DNA of 64,000 bases from Alicyclobacillus tolerans (GCF_001447355.1 NZ_JXBW01000001.1:300094-364093); one strand, 5' to 3'; numbered from the stretch's first letter, positions 43,884 to 52,978 are shown. The notes: generated from the letters alone by a model not told the origin. Program-made: numbers and translations.

Positions 43884-46574
43884 ATGACACTCACCGACGA
43901 TTACATCGAATCCGTATGGCACTTGCTCAGGACGATCTTCGACAAAGGTCTGTTGGTGCAAGGTCACCGCGTGAGCCCGTATTGCCCGCACTGTGAAACG
44001 ACACTGTCGAGTCACGAGGTGGCACAAGGCTATGCGGATGTCAAAGACTTGTCCGTCACTGCCAAGTTCCGCGTCAAGGACGGCGATGTGGAAGGACGTC
44101 CGACATACCTGCTTGCGTGGACGACGACGCCGTGGACCTTGCCGAGTAACGTCGCGCTCGCTGTGCACGACGACTTGACGTACGTATTGATTCATAAGGC
44201 AGACCTTGGCGAAAACGTCTGGGTTGCAGAAGGCTTAGAGAAGAACTTCCTCGCCGAAGGCGACAGTGTGATCGACAAAAAGGCAGGTCGCGACCTGGTT
44301 GGCACGGCCTATGAGCCGGTTTTCCCATACGTCGTTCAGGACGGCAAAAAGCACATCGTCATCGCCTCCGATCACGTCACGGACGACAGCGGCACGGGCA
44401 TTGTCCACATGGCCCCGGCCCACGGTGAAGACGACTACAAAGCGTGTCAGCGCGCTGGGCTCATTTTCATCAACTTTGTCGACGAGACCGGTTGCTACAC
44501 GTCTGACGTCGCGGATTACGTGGGCCGTTTCGTCAAAGACGAAGAGCTGAACGTCGATCTCGTCAAGTCGCTGGCGCACCGCGGCCTACTCTATGAGAAG
44601 CACAAACATGAGCACGCCTATCCGCACTGCTGGCGGTGCGACACGCCGCTTATCTACTACGCCATCGACTCCTGGTTCATTCGTACGACAGAGTTTAAGG
44701 ACGACTTGATCCGCAACTCGCAATCGGTCAATTGGATTCCGCCGCACGTTCGCGACGGGCGCATGGGCAACTTCTTGGAAAACGTGATCGACTGGAACTT
44801 GTCGCGCAGCCGCTACTGGGGAACACCCTTGCCGATTTGGCGTTGTGAGGCGTGCGCGCGGCTCGAATGCATTGGCTCAAAGGCGGAACTCGCAGCAAAA
44901 GCGGGGCGCCTGCCACAGGAACTGCATAAGCCGTATATCGACGAGTTGACATGGCCTTGCTCGTGCGGAAACGGGACGATGGTTCGCGTACCTGAGGTGA
45001 TCGACGTCTGGTTTGACTCAGGCTCCATGCCGTTTGCTCAGTTGCACTACCCGTTCGAGAATCAGGCGCTGTTTCAAAAACTGTATCCCGCCGACTTTGT
45101 CTGCGAGGCCATCGACCAGACGCGCGGTTGGTTTTACAGCTTGCTCGCCATCTCGACGGCCGTCACGGGCAAGGCGCCCTATAAGAATGTATTGGTACTA
45201 GGCCATGTGCTCGACGAACACGGCAAGAAGATGTCGAAGTCGAAAGGCAACGTGATCGACCCGTTCGAGGCGTTCGACATGCATGGCGCGGACGCGCTGC
45301 GCTTCTATTTTGTCGCCAACACACAACCGTGGAATTCGCAGCTGTTTTACCACCGCGCAGTCGCGGAGAGCAAGGCGAAGTTTATCGATTTGCTGCAGAA
45401 CATCCACCAGTTCTACGCGCTGTATGCGGGTATCGACGAGTTCGATCCGCGTACGGCTAAGGAGATCCCGGTGGCAAAGCGGCCGCTTATGGATCGCTGG
45501 CTGCTGGCGCGTCTGCACCAGACCATTGCAACTGCCGATGCGGCATATGAGCGGTATGATGCGACAACGGCTGCTCGCGCCTTGCAAGCGTTCGTCGATG
45601 AGCTTTCAACCTGGTACGTGCGGCGCAACCGGGATCGGTTTTGGGCGCCAGGCATGGATGACGACAAGGTATCGGCCTATCTGACGCTGTACGAGGCATT
45701 GGCGACAACAGCGATGCTGGCGGCACCTGTGACGCCGTTCTTGGCAGAAGACATCTACCAAAATATCGTTCGGTTGAACGGCGTGCGCACGGACGTTCCC
45801 GAGAGCGTGCACCTGTGCGACTTCCCGATCCCCGATTGCACGCTTGTTGACGAAGCGCTGATTCGTGAAATGGCAACGGTTTTGCGTGTCGTCGAAACCG
45901 GGCGTCATCTGCGCAATGAAAGCAAGTTGAAGACGCGCCAACCGCTGTCGGCCATATATGTGCCAAACGCGGAACGAGCGGTGCTCGACAAGTTCACGGA
46001 AATTCTCAAGGACGAGCTGAACGTCAAAGAGATACGGTTTGTGGATCTGGATGAAATCGCGAAGCCTGAGTTGTATCTGCACCTAGCCGCGGTCGGCAAA
46101 AGTTTTGGCAAGAAGACGCAGCAGTTAAATCAGGCTGCGAAGGCGGCGACGGCGGAACAAATTGAGGCGTTCCGCAAACACGGTGCCGTCGAGCTCGAGG
46201 GCGAGACATTGACGACAGATCACGGGGAAGTTCGCTATCAGGCGAATTTTGAGGGGCTGGTTAGCGTTGACAACCGCGGTTTTGTGGGCCTTGTCACGGA
46301 ACTGACGCCAGAGCTCATAGAAGAAGGATTTGTCCGCGAGATCATCTCGAAAATGCAGATGATGCGCAAAGAGGTGGACTATGGCGTGACGCACAAAGTG
46401 CGCTTTTACGCCGACGGGGATGCGGATTTACTCGGCGTGATCGATCGCAATCGCACGCGCATCGAGTCGACGGTACTCATCCGCGAGTGGGCGGAGACTC
46501 CGCTTCCAGATGCCGATCTCGAGAAGGAATGGGATGTCAACGGCAAGAAACTGACGCTTGCCGTGGGGCGCTGA
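43884..46574 (+). CDS. ileS: Isoleucyl-tRNA synthetase, remaining 896 residues, in frame after TAA
   Basis: Continues the same frame directly after the stop: M-T-L-T-D-D-Y-I-E-S-V-W. It contains the editing domain (A-W-T-T-T-P-W-T-L-P-S-N and G-I-V-H-M-A-P-A-H-G-E-D-D), the KMSKS loop (G-K-K-M-S-K-S-K-G-N-V-I-D-P), the anticodon-binding domain and a C-terminal region of the long type (total about 1046 residues). The ATG directly after TAA could allow reinitiation, but no ribosome site is near. Either a nonsense change or error, or the protein is made in two parts. Confidence 0.88.
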   Translation: MTLTDDYIESVWHLLRTIFDKGLLVQGHRVSPYCPHCETTLSSHEVAQGYADVKDLSVTAKFRVKDGDVEGRPTYLLAWTTTPWTLPSNVALAVHDDLTYVLIHKADLGENVWVAEGLEKNFLAEGDSVIDKKAGRDLVGTAYEPVFPYVVQDGKKHIVIASDHVTDDSGTGIVHMAPAHGEDDYKACQRAGLIFINFVDETGCYTSDVADYVGRFVKDEELNVDLVKSLAHRGLLYEKHKHEHAYPHCWRCDTPLIYYAIDSWFIRTTEFKDDLIRNSQSVNWIPPHVRDGRMGNFLENVIDWNLSRSRYWGTPLPIWRCEACARLECIGSKAELAAKAGRLPQELHKPYIDELTWPCSCGNGTMVRVPEVIDVWFDSGSMPFAQLHYPFENQALFQKLYPADFVCEAIDQTRGWFYSLLAISTAVTGKAPYKNVLVLGHVLDEHGKKMSKSKGNVIDPFEAFDMHGADALRFYFVANTQPWNSQLFYHRAVAESKAKFIDLLQNIHQFYALYAGIDEFDPRTAKEIPVAKRPLMDRWLLARLHQTIATADAAYERYDATTAARALQAFVDELSTWYVRRNRDRFWAPGMDDDKVSAYLTLYEALATTAMLAAPVTPFLAEDIYQNIVRLNGVRTDVPESVHLCDFPIPDCTLVDEALIREMATVLRVVETGRHLRNESKLKTRQPLSAIYVPNAERAVLDKFTEILKDELNVKEIRFVDLDEIAKPELYLHLAAVGKSFGKKTQQLNQAAKAATAEQIEAFRKHGAVELEGETLTTDHGEVRYQANFEGLVSVDNRGFVGLVTELTPELIEEGFVREIISKMQMMRKEVDYGVTHKVRFYADGDADLLGVIDRNRTRIESTVLIREWAETPLPDADLEKEWDVNGKKLTLAVGR

Positions 46575-46575
46575 C

Positions 46576-46595
46576 GGGGCACTAGGCTGTGCCCC
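46576..46595. terminator. Hairpin between ileS and GIY-YIG gene
   Basis: GGGGCAC-TAGGCT-GTGCCCC between convergent genes; overlaps the stop of the GIY-YIG gene. No T-run, so activity uncertain. Confidence 0.45.
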
Positions 46596-46893
46596 GGGGG
46601 GCCTGATAGGTTGCCACTAACCGGAGTTTTTGGGCGCGTGTCAACCGCTTGATGGACTTTTCGCGTCGCAAAGCCGCACCTTTGTCGGGGTAGGATTCCA
46701 CGTATAGCAAACGAACTGGGCCGCGCCCGCGCGTGTACTTCGCGCCGCGGCCCTCGTTGTGCATCGCAATCCGCCGCAACACGTCGGTTGCGTAACCGGT
46801 ATAGAGCGTTCCGTCGCTGCATTCGACAATGTAGACGAAGTGTCCTGGTACACGGTCGTGATCCCATGTCGGGCGACATACATCTTGGTTCAT
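46582..46893 (-). CDS. GIY-YIG nuclease superfamily protein (UPF0213-like)
   Basis: Protein of 103 residues with H-F-V-Y-I-V-E-C-S-D-G-T-L-Y-T-G-Y-A-T-D-V-L-R-R (GIY-YIG signature with the catalytic tyrosine and arginine) and E-S-Y-P-D-K-G-A-A-L-R-R-E-K-S-I-K (conserved glutamate). Members resemble YhbQ of E. coli, with a presumed nuclease role. It overlaps the upstream hydrolase stop by four bases. Confidence 0.92.
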   Translation of the reverse strand: MNQDVCRPTWDHDRVPGHFVYIVECSDGTLYTGYATDVLRRIAMHNEGRGAKYTRGRGPVRLLYVESYPDKGAALRREKSIKRLTRAQKLRLVATYQAPRGTA

Positions 46894-47690
46894 GCGTCGA
46901 GAAACGATTCGACGTCGCGGAGGACATCGCCTGCGGCTTGCAGCGTAAAGCCATGTCCGGCGCCGGAATATTCGCGCAGGGTCGAGTTCGGGAGCCTACG
47001 ATGAAGCGTACGTCCGTTCTCAACCGGGATTAGGATATCATCCGTGCCGTGCAGGACGAGCGTTTCGTGCGTGATCGATGGCAGCCTGTCGTAGGTCCCA
47101 GGCCACGTCTCGATGGCATGCAGTTGCCGGAGGTAGTTGTCCCGCGGCATCGGGTGGCGCATCAGCGCGCGAAAGCTGTTTTCGAGCAACGGCAGATTGG
47201 CGGCGATAAACGCATCAGGAAAGAGGAGTCGAAGGTGGCTTTGCATCTGCCCTTCCGCAGCGCCGGCCTGTCCAACCAGCATGCTGGCGGCCTCCGCTGT
47301 CGGCGGCGTCTGCTCCTTTCCCCCACATGTCGTGCACCCAAGAATCAGCTTGCGCACGTGACCGGGGTAATTAAGAGCAACCTCCTGTGCAATCATGCCG
47401 CCCATCGAGACGCCAAACACGTCGGCAACCGCGATATCCAAGTGTCGCATAAGGCCGACCACGTCCCCCGCCATCTCGGCCAACGTAAAGTGCTCGTCCC
47501 CACGCAATACTGTCCTCGCCGCACCGCGATTGTCGAAGGCGATGACTTGATGCTTGGCAGCAAGGCGACGGACAAATCCATCGCCCCACCAGTCGGCGTT
47601 TCCACCCAGACCCATGATTAAAATAAGGGGTTGCCCTTCTCCATGCACTTCGTAGTACAGCTCAACAGCACCCAAGTCAGCTCGTGGCAC
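46890..47690 (-). CDS. Alpha/beta hydrolase
   Basis: Alpha/beta-fold hydrolase of 266 residues. The nucleophile elbow is G-V-S-M-G-G-M-I-A (serine), the acid is in L-V-L-H-G-T-D-D-I-L-I-P, and the histidine is in G-A-G-H-G-F. The N-terminal strand G-E-G-Q-P-L-I-L-I-M-G-L-G-G-N holds the oxyanion region. The closest general type is 3-oxoadipate enol-lactonase-like hydrolases, but substrate cannot be assigned. GTG at 47690 has GAGG 8 bases before it. Coupled to the GIY-YIG gene. Confidence 0.88.
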   Translation of the reverse strand: MPRADLGAVELYYEVHGEGQPLILIMGLGGNADWWGDGFVRRLAAKHQVIAFDNRGAARTVLRGDEHFTLAEMAGDVVGLMRHLDIAVADVFGVSMGGMIAQEVALNYPGHVRKLILGCTTCGGKEQTPPTAEAASMLVGQAGAAEGQMQSHLRLLFPDAFIAANLPLLENSFRALMRHPMPRDNYLRQLHAIETWPGTYDRLPSITHETLVLHGTDDILIPVENGRTLHRRLPNSTLREYSGAGHGFTLQAAGDVLRDVESFLDA

Positions 47691-47721
47691 CCTCGATTCC
47701 TCCCATCGAACCATCCAAATA

Positions 47722-47753
47722 TAAAAAAAGAGGCACACCTACAAGCAGGTGGC
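47722..47753 (-). terminator. Terminator of the serine acetyltransferase gene
   Basis: On the minus strand CACCT-GCTTGT-AGGTG is followed by TGCCTCTTTTTTT, about 85 bases beyond the acetyltransferase stop. Short stem but a good T-run. Confidence 0.6.
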
Positions 47754-47836
47754 CCAAATCAGGGGTAAAGGGTTGATACAAATGTAACACAACGCCGGAG
47801 ATTTTTCCATGGCGTGAGGGACGTTTTAAGCCCGTA

Positions 47837-48703
47837 TCACGACTTCACACCGCGCGGTCGGACGACGCTTTCTGTCTCATACACAACCTTGCTATACGGC
47901 ATCACCGATTGTGTGACCCACGCGTTGCTACCGATCACGCTATGGTGACCAATGACCGTATCACCGCCGAGCACGGTCGAGTTCGCATACAACACCACAT
48001 AATCCTCCACGGTCGGATGGCGCTTGATATGGCGAACCAATTCACCGCCCTCGTCTTTCGGAAAGTACAGTGCGCCAAGCGTGACGCCTTGATAAATTTT
48101 AACATGGTTCCCAACGACCGCCGTCTCCCCAACGACGATGCCTGTCGCGTGATCGATCATAATCCCGCGGCCGATGGTCGCGCCTGGGTGCAAGTCGACA
48201 CCGGTCATGCGATGCCCGTATTCGGTCATCATACGCGGGAGCAATGGCACGCCAAAGCGATGCAGAAGATTGGCGGCACGGTAGATGAGCAGGGCAAGAA
48301 TGCCCGGATATGTCAAAATGACCTCGTCGTGCCCAGACGCAGCCGGGTCACCATGAAGCGTTTCGACGACATCTTCGTAGACGAAATCCTGTAGAGTTGG
48401 AAGATGTTCGATAAATGCGTCCGCCTTGGCCCAAGCAGACTTGCGCGTTTCCTCGGTGCCGCCGCTGCCCAGGCAAGATTGATACGATGCACGGTGAATC
48501 TGCTCCGCAAGCACCGAGCGCAACCGTTCAATTTTATCGGCAAGGCGACGATCCGCCTCGACTTCGAAGTAATTTGGCAACAAGGATGACCTGGTTAAGA
48601 GGACGATTTCCCGGATGGCCTCCGGCTCTGGATGACAGGTACGCCCTTTAAACATACGGCAACTGTTTTGCAGCAAATGGCTAGCAATTTCCTGGGTGTT
48701 CAT
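47837..48703 (-). CDS. Serine O-acetyltransferase (EpsC/CysE type)
   Basis: Makes O-acetylserine for cysteine synthesis (used by CysK, encoded at 35962-36885). Protein of 288 residues with an all-helical N-terminal half and a left-handed beta-helix C-terminal half: D-L-H-P-G-A-T-I-G-R-G-I-M-I-D-H-A-T-G-I-V-V-G-E-T-A-V-V-G and Y-Q-G-V-T-L-G-A-L. The M-x-G-V-D-L-H-P-G start of the helix and the H-A-T-G active-site histidine are present. The start at 48703 is chosen because it gives the family N-terminus; an ATG 13 codons earlier is possible. Confidence 0.9.
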   Translation of the reverse strand: MNTQEIASHLLQNSCRMFKGRTCHPEPEAIREIVLLTRSSLLPNYFEVEADRRLADKIERLRSVLAEQIHRASYQSCLGSGGTEETRKSAWAKADAFIEHLPTLQDFVYEDVVETLHGDPAASGHDEVILTYPGILALLIYRAANLLHRFGVPLLPRMMTEYGHRMTGVDLHPGATIGRGIMIDHATGIVVGETAVVGNHVKIYQGVTLGALYFPKDEGGELVRHIKRHPTVEDYVVLYANSTVLGGDTVIGHHSVIGSNAWVTQSVMPYSKVVYETESVVRPRGVKS

Positions 48704-48927
48704 CCCGTTTCTCTTCTCCTCTCGCTCCCTTTGCCGATCCATCTATTACGAGTATACATCGCCGAGAGTTTGCAAAAAACTCTGTAATCCCGTGTGCAAA
48801 GTGGGTTTTACCCATCCTCGAGCATCCCAGAATGGACACCATTTTCCGTACGACCTTTTTACGATATGCTCCTATATGAAACACCTGTCAGCGATGAAGT
48901 GACAGGCCAGAGAGGAGTATAGACCGA

Positions 48928-50307
48928 ATGGACGCTATCGAATCATACTTGTCCGCCAACCGATCGCGCCACTTGGACGAACTTGTCGAGTTGTTGTCGA
49001 TTCCAAGTGTGAGCGCGCTAAGCGAACATAAGGAGGACGTGCGCCGCGCAGCCACCTGGATTTTGCAAAAACTGACGGATGCCGGCTTCGAGCACGCTAC
49101 CCTCATGGAAACTGGGGGACATCCGGTCGTCTACGCCGACTGGTTGCACGCCGAAGATGCGCCAACCGTATTGGTGTATGGCCACTACGACGTTCAACCT
49201 GTCGATCCCGTTTCCCTGTGGAAGACGCCTCCGTTTACGCCAACCGTCCAAGGCAACCAAATCTACGCGCGCGGCGCAAGCGATGACAAGGGTCCTACGC
49301 TGATGCATATCCATGCTTTAGGTGCCTTGCTCGCCGTCTTGGGCAAGCTCCCCGTCAATATCAAGTTCTGCATCGAAGGCGAAGAGGAGATTGGCTCTGC
49401 TCATCTACACGCCTTTATGGAAAAAGAACGCGAGCACTTTGCTGCAGATCTCATACTCATTTCTGACACGACGATGATTTCGCCGACTCAACCAGCCGTC
49501 GTCTATGGTCTGCGAGGTCTAACCGCGTGTCAAATCGACGTCAGGACGGCGGCGAGCGACTTGCACTCCGGTCTCTATGGCGGCGCCGTCCCCAATGCAA
49601 TTCACGCCTTGGTGGAGGTGCTCAATAGCCTTCACAACGCCGACGGATCCGTGGCAGTCGCAGGCTTTTACGACAATGTCGCCCCCCTTGCCCAGGAGGA
49701 GAAAGAACAGTATGCAAAGTTGGGCCATGACGACGAAGCGTATCGAGCATCGCTTGGTCTTACGCAATTGCATGGCGAACCTGGGTACACGACCCTGGAG
49801 CGGCTTTGGGCGCGCCCAACCCTCGAAGTGAATGGCATATACGGCGGGTTCCAAGGGGAAGGCACGAAAACGGTGATTCCTTGCGAAGCGCACGCGAAGA
49901 TCACATGCAGATTGGTACCCAACCAAGATCCGCAGGAAATTCTCGACCTGATTGAGAACCACCTGGCGACGCATACACCACCAGGGGCAAAAATCACATT
50001 GGTTCGTCAAGATGGCGGCAAGCCGTATCTCGCGCCTTATGACCACCCAGCCATCCAACTGGCTTCTGAGGCATATGCCCACGCCTACGGTACACCAGCC
50101 GTGTTCACGCGCATGGGCGGCTCCATCCCGGTGGTCGAGACGTTCTCGAACGTGCTCCACATCCCGGTCGTGATGATGGGCTTCAGCCTTGGCGACGAAA
50201 ACTTCCACGCGCCCAACGAGCATTTCTCCCTCGACAACTTTGACAAGGGATTGCGCACTTTGTGCTATTACTACACACATTTGTCCCAAGCGATGGGCCA
50301 AGCGTAA
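48928..50307 (+). CDS. M20 family dipeptidase
   Basis: Zinc-dependent peptidase of 459 residues related to PepV/CPG2-type dipeptidases. Metal ligands are in V-L-V-Y-G-H-Y-D-V-Q-P-V and R-G-A-S-D-D-K-G, the general base in C-I-E-G-E-E-E-I-G-S. A dimerisation domain follows (residues about 195-330). The ATG at 48928 has GAGGAG upstream. It may act on dipeptides or on N-acyl amino acids. Convergent with codY, sharing a bidirectional terminator. Confidence 0.93.
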   Translation: MDAIESYLSANRSRHLDELVELLSIPSVSALSEHKEDVRRAATWILQKLTDAGFEHATLMETGGHPVVYADWLHAEDAPTVLVYGHYDVQPVDPVSLWKTPPFTPTVQGNQIYARGASDDKGPTLMHIHALGALLAVLGKLPVNIKFCIEGEEEIGSAHLHAFMEKEREHFAADLILISDTTMISPTQPAVVYGLRGLTACQIDVRTAASDLHSGLYGGAVPNAIHALVEVLNSLHNADGSVAVAGFYDNVAPLAQEEKEQYAKLGHDDEAYRASLGLTQLHGEPGYTTLERLWARPTLEVNGIYGGFQGEGTKTVIPCEAHAKITCRLVPNQDPQEILDLIENHLATHTPPGAKITLVRQDGGKPYLAPYDHPAIQLASEAYAHAYGTPAVFTRMGGSIPVVETFSNVLHIPVVMMGFSLGDENFHAPNEHFSLDNFDKGLRTLCYYYTHLSQAMGQA

Positions 50308-50321
50308 TCCACCGCAGGATG

Positions 50322-50355
50322 GACAAAAGCCACCCGCACTCGGGTGGCTTTTGTC
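50322..50355. terminator. Bidirectional terminator between dipeptidase and codY
   Basis: Perfect 14-bp stem GACAAAAGCCACCC/GGGTGGCTTTTGTC with loop GCACTC, T-rich at both ends, serving both convergent genes. Confidence 0.9.
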
Positions 50356-50378
50356 ATACACGGATACATAGACAGCCA

Positions 50379-51179
50379 TCAACGCTCAAACTGGCGATTG
50401 ATTTCGTCTTCGACAAACTGGTTCAAAATGCGCAAGTGCGTGCCCTTCATACCAAGCGAGCGGCTTTCAATCGTTCCCGCGCTTTCCAGCTTGCGAATGC
50501 TATTCACAATGACAGATCTGGTCACGCCATGCTCATCGGCAATCTGACTGCTGACGACAATACCGTCTGGCGAGTTGCGAACAGCGTCAAGCAGATACTT
50601 GGCAGCCTGCAATTCGGAAAAGCTGAGCGATTCTACAGCCAAGTGCGCCAACGCCCGTTGCCGACCCTCTTCTTCCTTCTGTTGCTGGCGCGAGTGGACA
50701 ATCTCGAGTGCGACGATGGTGGCACTATACTCAGCCAAGATGACGTCGTTCTCGTCAAATGGCTGTTCCGATCTCGCAAAGACAAGCGTACCTTGGCGCT
50801 CACGGGCGCCGATCACCGGCGTGATGGCGATATATTTACTGCGGAATGACTCGTTCTCTTCTGGTGAAAACACGTAAAAGGGTTGCTTCTGCGCATCAGA
50901 TAAGTTGGCAACAGACTGTTCGATGCGCAACAAATGTTTGTTAAAATCGCCGGGGAAGCGCTGATCTTTGGTCATAATATTCAGCCATTCCTCGGTCAAT
51001 GCGTGTTCCGCGACACCGTACCCGAGGATTTTCCCTTTGCGCCCGACAATATACACGTTGCTGTGCATGACTTTACTCAAAAATTCTGCAACTTCATGAA
51101 ATTCTACCTGTTCGTGCGAGCGATGGAGCAGTTGCCCCAATTCCTGAACCTGTTCTAACAGCTTCACAGCTATCGTCAC
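50379..51179 (-). CDS. codY: GTP-sensing pleiotropic repressor CodY
   Basis: Global regulator of low-GC Gram-positives, binding GTP and branched-chain amino acids and repressing starvation genes. 266 residues, normal. N-terminal GAF domain (E-V-A-E-F-L-S-K-V-M-H-S-N-V-Y-I-V, A-R-E-R-Q-G-T-L-V-F-A-R) is followed by the winged helix with S-S-Q-I-A-D-E-H-G-V-T-R-S-V-I-V-N-S-I-R-K-L-E-S-A-G recognition region. GTG at 51179 has AAGGA 6 bases before it and gives the typical start. Confidence 0.97.
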   Translation of the reverse strand: MTIAVKLLEQVQELGQLLHRSHEQVEFHEVAEFLSKVMHSNVYIVGRKGKILGYGVAEHALTEEWLNIMTKDQRFPGDFNKHLLRIEQSVANLSDAQKQPFYVFSPEENESFRSKYIAITPVIGARERQGTLVFARSEQPFDENDVILAEYSATIVALEIVHSRQQQKEEEGRQRALAHLAVESLSFSELQAAKYLLDAVRNSPDGIVVSSQIADEHGVTRSVIVNSIRKLESAGTIESRSLGMKGTHLRILNQFVEDEINRQFER

Positions 51180-51427
51180 CTTTTTCCTTCGTAAAAAATC
51201 GATGCGTCTTTGTGCAATCATCGAATGCCTTTACAATCGATGAATTGTTTCTGTTGTTTAAATTTCCGGCATAACACAGACAATTCATCCGCACCATATG
51301 AGATTACAAAGAACGTGTGAGAATGTCAAATGAACAAACTGCGACATTGGACATTCCGCAATGGAACGCTCTGCCGCAGTCCTATGTCAACTGGATGCAA
51401 AACATTTTTGCCAGGTCGTTCTATCCT

Positions 51428-51739
51428 TCAGTCCTCTGTCTGATTTTCCGCGAGTCGCTCAAGGATCAACCGATAACCATCGGCCCCGTAATGCAGGCAA
51501 CGCTTAACACGACTGATGGTCGCCGTACTCGCCCCGGTCTGCTCTTCGATGGCGTGATACGTTGCACCATTGCGCAACATACGCGCGACAGCCAGGCGCT
51601 GGGCCAACGACTGTATTTCTCCGACCGTACACAGATCCTCAAAAAATTGAAAACACTCCTGTTCGTTTTGCAAGGCCAGAATGGCCTGAAACAATTGGCG
51701 AACGTCGTGCGTATCCAGCCTCTCGAGCGCCATTGCCAT
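51428..51739 (-). CDS. yerC: YerC/YecD family TrpR-related protein
   Basis: Small regulator of 103 residues. Conserved L-F-Q-A-I-L-A-L-Q-N-E-Q-E-C-F-Q-F-F-E-D-L-C-T-V-G-E-I-Q-S-L-A-Q-R-L-A-V-A-R-M-L is followed by the HTH T-Y-H-A-I-E-E-Q-T-G-A-S-T-A-T-I-S-R-V-K-R-C-L-x-Y-G. This is the TrpR-like YerC family of Bacilli. AAAGGA precedes the ATG. Regulation targets not known from the sequence. Confidence 0.94.
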   Translation of the reverse strand: MAMALERLDTHDVRQLFQAILALQNEQECFQFFEDLCTVGEIQSLAQRLAVARMLRNGATYHAIEEQTGASTATISRVKRCLHYGADGYRLILERLAENQTED

Positions 51740-51806
51740 TCATCCTTTACCACTTTGACGTACGAAAGTAGTGTACCAGACAACCGCTCAAGATGCCATG
51801 CAACCT

Positions 51807-51992
51807 CTAGCGATGTAACGAGCGAATGACCTGCTTGATGTGCGCGATTTCATCGAGGCGCGCCTGTCGTTCTTCCTCACCGCCGGGAAGCGACTCTGGG
51901 GACTGCTCCTGCAGATGATGCTTGCGGTGCTCCAGTGCACGTTCGACGTGCCGTATGGCATCCAGATACCCGCGCTGTTCTTCCGTCTCCAC
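51807..51992 (-). CDS. Small helical protein of 61 residues
   Basis: Charged helical protein (V-E-T-E-E-Q-R-G-Y-L-D-A-I-R-H-V-E-R-A-L, then R-Q-A-R-L-D-E-I-A-H-I-K-Q-V-I-R). Likely coiled coil. GTG at 51992 has GGAGG 7 bases before it. Not recognised; placed between yerC and the HTH genes on the same strand. Confidence 0.65.
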   Translation of the reverse strand: METEEQRGYLDAIRHVERALEHRKHHLQEQSPESLPGGEEERQARLDEIAHIKQVIRSLHR

Positions 51993-52037
51993 GTCATCGC
52001 CTCCCACAGAATAGGAGCTTGTTCTCACCGCACTACC

Positions 52038-52643
52038 TTACACCCAGTACCTAGGCACCTGCAACCGAAGTTCTTGAGCGCGATCGCGCCAATATGTGGC
52101 GGCTGTGTGCCGCCCGCGCGTCGTAGCCAAGTCTGCCTCGATGACGGCAAGCACCACAAGCAAACGAATATCACCGCGCCCCAACATACTCTTTGGCAGA
52201 TAACTCCGCGCCGTGACGACAAGGCTGTGCAATTCTGCCAGGCTGGCTACGGCAGGTGGTTGCGTAAACGTACAAGCAACGTCTGGTGCGACTGTGAAAA
52301 GCCACGTCTGATAACAAAGTGCATCCACAAGAAGCGCCTCGTCGGTCAGGTTTGCCAGTAAACGACCTACACCATGCGTATCCTGATGCACAAAGGCTCG
52401 CCAAAGAGCGACTTTTTGCGAAAGCCGCTCTCTATGAAGTGAACACAGTTGCGTAAGCCCTTCTACATCTTGCACACCTACGCGTAAACAAATTTGTTCG
52501 ATCTCGCTATCGCTGGGCATGAGCACCCCCTGCTCGAACAACGAATACACGGTTTGTGAACAGATGCCTGAACAAGCCTGCAGCTGTGTCAGCCCATGAC
52601 TGCGCCTCGCCCCGGCAATGATCTCCCAAGGCTGATTTACCAT
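52038..52643 (-). CDS. HTH-type protein of 201 residues, coupled to the XRE gene
   Basis: N-terminal XRE-like helix-turn-helix (A-G-A-R-R-S-H-G-L-T-Q-L-Q-A-C-S-G-I-C-S-Q-T-V-Y-S-L-F-E) followed by an alpha-helical region of about 140 residues, similar in layout to transcription factors with TPR-like sensing domains (Rgg/PlcR), which is a guess. The ATG at 52643 overlaps the preceding XRE stop, so the two are cotranslated. Target unknown. Confidence 0.7.
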   Translation of the reverse strand: MVNQPWEIIAGARRSHGLTQLQACSGICSQTVYSLFEQGVLMPSDSEIEQICLRVGVQDVEGLTQLCSLHRERLSQKVALWRAFVHQDTHGVGRLLANLTDEALLVDALCYQTWLFTVAPDVACTFTQPPAVASLAELHSLVVTARSYLPKSMLGRGDIRLLVVLAVIEADLATTRGRHTAATYWRDRAQELRLQVPRYWV

Positions 52644-52861
52644 GGGCGTTCCGGCGCGTCGCCCCATAGTTCGCTCAACTGAACTCCGAGCGCCTCGGCA
52701 ATCTGCCCCAGTTTCACAACATTGCTTCCCCGAACTCCCGATTCAATGGCATAAATGTAACTGACACTGACGCCAGCCTTCTCAGCCAACTCGCGGACTG
52801 ACATGCCGCGCAATTTGCGATAGTATCTTAACCGCTGAGCAAGTTCACCCAACCGAACCAC
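52637..52861 (-). CDS. SinR-like XRE DNA-binding protein
   Basis: A 74-residue Cro/CI-type protein consisting essentially of the helix-turn-helix domain (R-Y-Y-R-K-L-R-G-M-S-V-R-E-L-A-E-K-A-G-V-S-V-S-Y-I-Y-A-I-E). A GTG at 52861 opens the frame; a TTG at 52852 would have a better-spaced GGAG. Divergent from the GNAT gene, with a 13-bp inverted repeat in the spacer that could be its operator. Confidence 0.85.
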   Translation of the reverse strand: MVRLGELAQRLRYYRKLRGMSVRELAEKAGVSVSYIYAIESGVRGSNVVKLGQIAEALGVQLSELWGDAPERPW

Positions 52862-52870
52862 TCCATGACA

Positions 52871-52939
52871 GTTCTACGATTGAGAAAATGATATCAAACC
52901 AACCCTCATTTCGGTAGGTTGATTTTTCAATCGTAGAAC
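52871..52939. promoter_or_regulatory. Large operator-like inverted repeat between XRE and GNAT genes
   Basis: GTTCTACGATTGA at 52871-52883 and its exact reverse complement TCAATCGTAGAAC at 52927-52939, with inner near-complementary segments (ATCAAACCAACC and GGTAGGTTGAT). The whole 69-bp element is centred between two divergent genes, the expected place for an XRE regulator binding on both sides. Confidence 0.65.
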
Positions 52940-52978
52940 GTCATTACATGGCTATAAGGCCAACCGGAAGGGATCACG

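Noticed and set aside
49519..50382. A 287-residue minus-strand frame opposite the dipeptidase
   Set aside because: The plus strand has intact M20 metal ligands; the antisense frame shows no known motif.
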